A stretch of 64,000 nucleotides of DNA from Roseiarcus sp963765375 (GTDB lineage Bacteria; Pseudomonadota; Alphaproteobacteria; Rhizobiales; Beijerinckiaceae), in NCBI GenBank assembly GCA_963765375.1, contig CAVXVZ010000001.1, positions 234,791 through 298,790 of the forward strand, written 5' to 3'. Shown piece after piece: positions 62,136-64,000 of this stretch. Positions within the stretch are counted from its first letter, which is position 1; every line of letters starts with the position of its first letter. Under the pieces are notes generated by a model that saw nothing but the letters and a program-made list of their open reading frames with translations, ran no database searches and was not told the origin of the DNA. The position numbers were made by a program, and so were the translations under genes.

Positions 62136-64000
62136 ATGGGCGGTAACGTACTGCGTTTGGCGCGGCCGGCGTCTCCTGCGGGCGGGTGGACAAACGAGGA
62201 GCTTGCGGAACTTTATCGCGTTGAGCATTCGCTTTTCCAGGCAGGCCTTGCCGTTGAAACCGAATGCGGGGTTTCGGATGAGGGCGATCCGTGGTTCGTT
62301 TTTTGCCATCGTGATGGACATGTCATCGTTCACGCAGCTCACATAGATGGCCTATATCATTTGCATTGCGCAACGTTGCCCGCCCCGTTGACCGGGCGGA
62401 GCTTTGGAGCAATTGCGAAAACTTTTGTCGAAAAGCTAGCGAAGACGCAGAAGGCTGGGCCATCCGGTCGTGTCGTCGCGCATCCATCGGCTCTGTTGAG
62501 CCTGCTTGTCGCCGCCTCCGTGCTTTCGGTCGACGCGGTTTTGCACAACTCGGCCCATGCGAGCGAATTGTCGCCTGCCACGCACGATCATCTCTCTGCC
62601 TCGAACCCCGCGCCCAGGGCCCCCAACGCGACACTTGCGCGGGAATTGGCCGATATTTTCTTTAGCGCTGTTTGGCGGAGTCCAGAAGGGTCGGGGGAAC
62701 GAGAAGCCATTTGGCAGGCGGTGGAAAATGCCGCGGTTGGATTGTGCGCGTTGTCCGAGGCGCCTCCTTTCGCTCACGCCTCGATCAACTTGACAGGGCC
62801 AGAGCTAAGTCAGGGGGTCCGGCCTGTACCGGAGGGCGTTGAAACGCCTGACAATCCCAGTCGCCCCATTCTTGCAGATGCTGTAGGCGCATCAAGTTCT
62901 TCGGCAGCTGGGATGGACACCGTCGCCAGTTCCACTCTCGCACTGACTGTTCTTCAGCCGGCAATTGAAGCGCCGAAGTTTCTCACTTCTTGGGAGGACG
63001 CTTTTTCGGAGGAAGGGGCAACATTCTCGGCGCTGGGCGGCGGCCTGCCAGCAATCAGCGCGTCGATAGGGGTCGGCGCTTTCTCTTCGCCTCACGAGAA
63101 GACTTTCTTCAGCTCCGCGACACTACCGCCGATTCCCGTGGATGGCGTCCTCCTCGATATCACGCCTACCTCGCATGGCGAAACTATTGACCTCAACGAT
63201 TATGCGACCGGGACCGTCCGCATATTCATATCTGGCGGCGGCGCGTTGACCGTAACTCACGCATCCGCTGTCCAGTCAATTGAGGTCGCCGAGGGCGTCA
63301 AAGCGGAATTGACGCTGTCTTATGACGAATGGACTTCTGCTGCTCCCGTCCACCAAACTTTGAGGCTCGATGGCGCGACAGATGTATCGCTGAAGTTGGA
63401 CCCGAATCCGATTGTTGCGGCGGCGGCGCCGACTGCGGACTTGGTCGTCGACAGTCAGGGGGCGCAGGCCAATGACCTCAATCTCGTCGCTGCGAGCCAA
63501 GATACTTCGACGGACCTCAATATCAAAGTGGTCGGATCTCAGGATCTTGCGTTGAACGAGACCGCTGTTATGGCCGCTTCCTCGACGCTTGATGCCTCTT
63601 CGCTTACCGGGAAGTTGGCCCTGGGAATTGATTTTGGAAGCGGGGGGACTACCCTCACCGATTTGAGCCTTGGCTCCTCGAACTTGGTCGTAACGCCGCA
63701 GGACAGCGTCGCTATAGTGAATCTGCCCTTCTCGAACGCTCAAATTGAGCTTGGCCTAAATCTCGATACTGTTACATTCGGATACAACGACCAGCCAACC
63801 GCCGGCGAGTTAAACCGAACTCAGTGTAGTACTAGGAAATGCTGGCGTGACACCCGCCCCTGTAATAGTTCGGTGTATCGATGCCGCCGAGGTTAATTCC
63901 CTCACCATAATTTCCAATGATGGTGGGAATATAGTCAACAATATAGCTGACTTAGCCCTCACGAGCCTTGTTCTGAGCGGACCTACTTCGCTTGAGATCG
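62136..64000 (+). CDS. Large repetitive surface/adhesin-like protein (partial, one apparent frameshift)
   Basis: From ATG 62136. Residues 1 to about 110 are a soluble domain (GGWTNEELAELYRVEHSLFQ; SDEGDPWFVFCHRDGHVIVH) seen at the head of large calcium-binding surface proteins in rhizobia. One hydrophobic segment (ALLSLLVAASVLSVDAVL) follows, then a Thr/Ser/Ala-rich region and beta-rich domains (VDGVLLDITPTSHGETIDLN). At GAACTC 63817-63822 the frame breaks; deleting one base yields NRLSVVLGNAGVTPAPVIVR and an open frame to the window end. Probably a type I-secreted adhesin. Confidence 0.7.

Overview
The window comes from a GC-rich alphaproteobacterial methylotroph, most likely a methanotroph-type member of the Hyphomicrobiales (Methylocystis, Methylosinus or Beijerinckiaceae-like). 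It carries a lanthanide-type methanol dehydrogenase module (xoxF-xoxG-xoxJ), an orphan pqqA, and an almost complete methanofuran/tetrahydromethanopterin (H4MPT) formaldehyde-oxidation island. The genus is inferred from gene content and was not tested.

Layout. 1-11.1 kb: a PQQ-associated ABC binding protein (partial), pqqA and a cytochrome c; a five-gene minus-strand operon of cofactor-biosynthesis genes (mfnE, dmrB-like, DHPS-like, DUF447, HisA-like); divergent mfnF plus a small exported protein; then xoxFGJ. 11.3-23.3 kb: an exported protein, an mfnB-folB fusion, mptG-mtdB, a small frameshifted gene, a pentapeptide-repeat protein, a three-gene TolQ-like membrane operon, and fhcBADC. 23.5-28.2 kb: orfY-mch-orf5-orf7-fae, closed by a strong terminator. 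Together these make formaldehyde from methanol (XoxF), condense it with H4MPT (Fae), oxidise it (MtdB, Mch), release formate through Fhc, and build both cofactors.

28.2-49 kb is mixed chromosomal content: an FRG-domain gene pair, a sorbosone-dehydrogenase-like protein, AlkB, a UdgX gene with an in-frame stop, a CitE-like lyase, an adenylate cyclase, an intradiol dioxygenase, a porin, gmk-yicC, a polyhistidine secreted peptide, trmJ, a tandem trio of exported paralogues, greA, carB and a PagL-like protein. 49-64 kb: fragments of a sugar transporter locus, two hybrid kinases (one with about 11 HAMP-like repeats), acetoacetate decarboxylase, a graveyard of IS110/IS630 remnants, and the start of a large surface protein that runs off the end.

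The strongest unexpected signal is that eight reading-frame breaks (fhcA/fhcD junction, fhcD, a small gene at 15.6 kb, the FRG gene, one of the exported paralogues, carB, a hybrid kinase and the terminal adhesin) all fall in a hexamer GAANTC/GANTTC. In every case removing one base to give GANTC, the CcrM methylation site of Alphaproteobacteria, restores the expected protein. I read this as a methylation-linked basecalling or assembly artefact, so these genes are probably intact in the cell. Two in-frame TGA codons (udgX and the N-terminus of the TolQ-like gene) do not fit that pattern.
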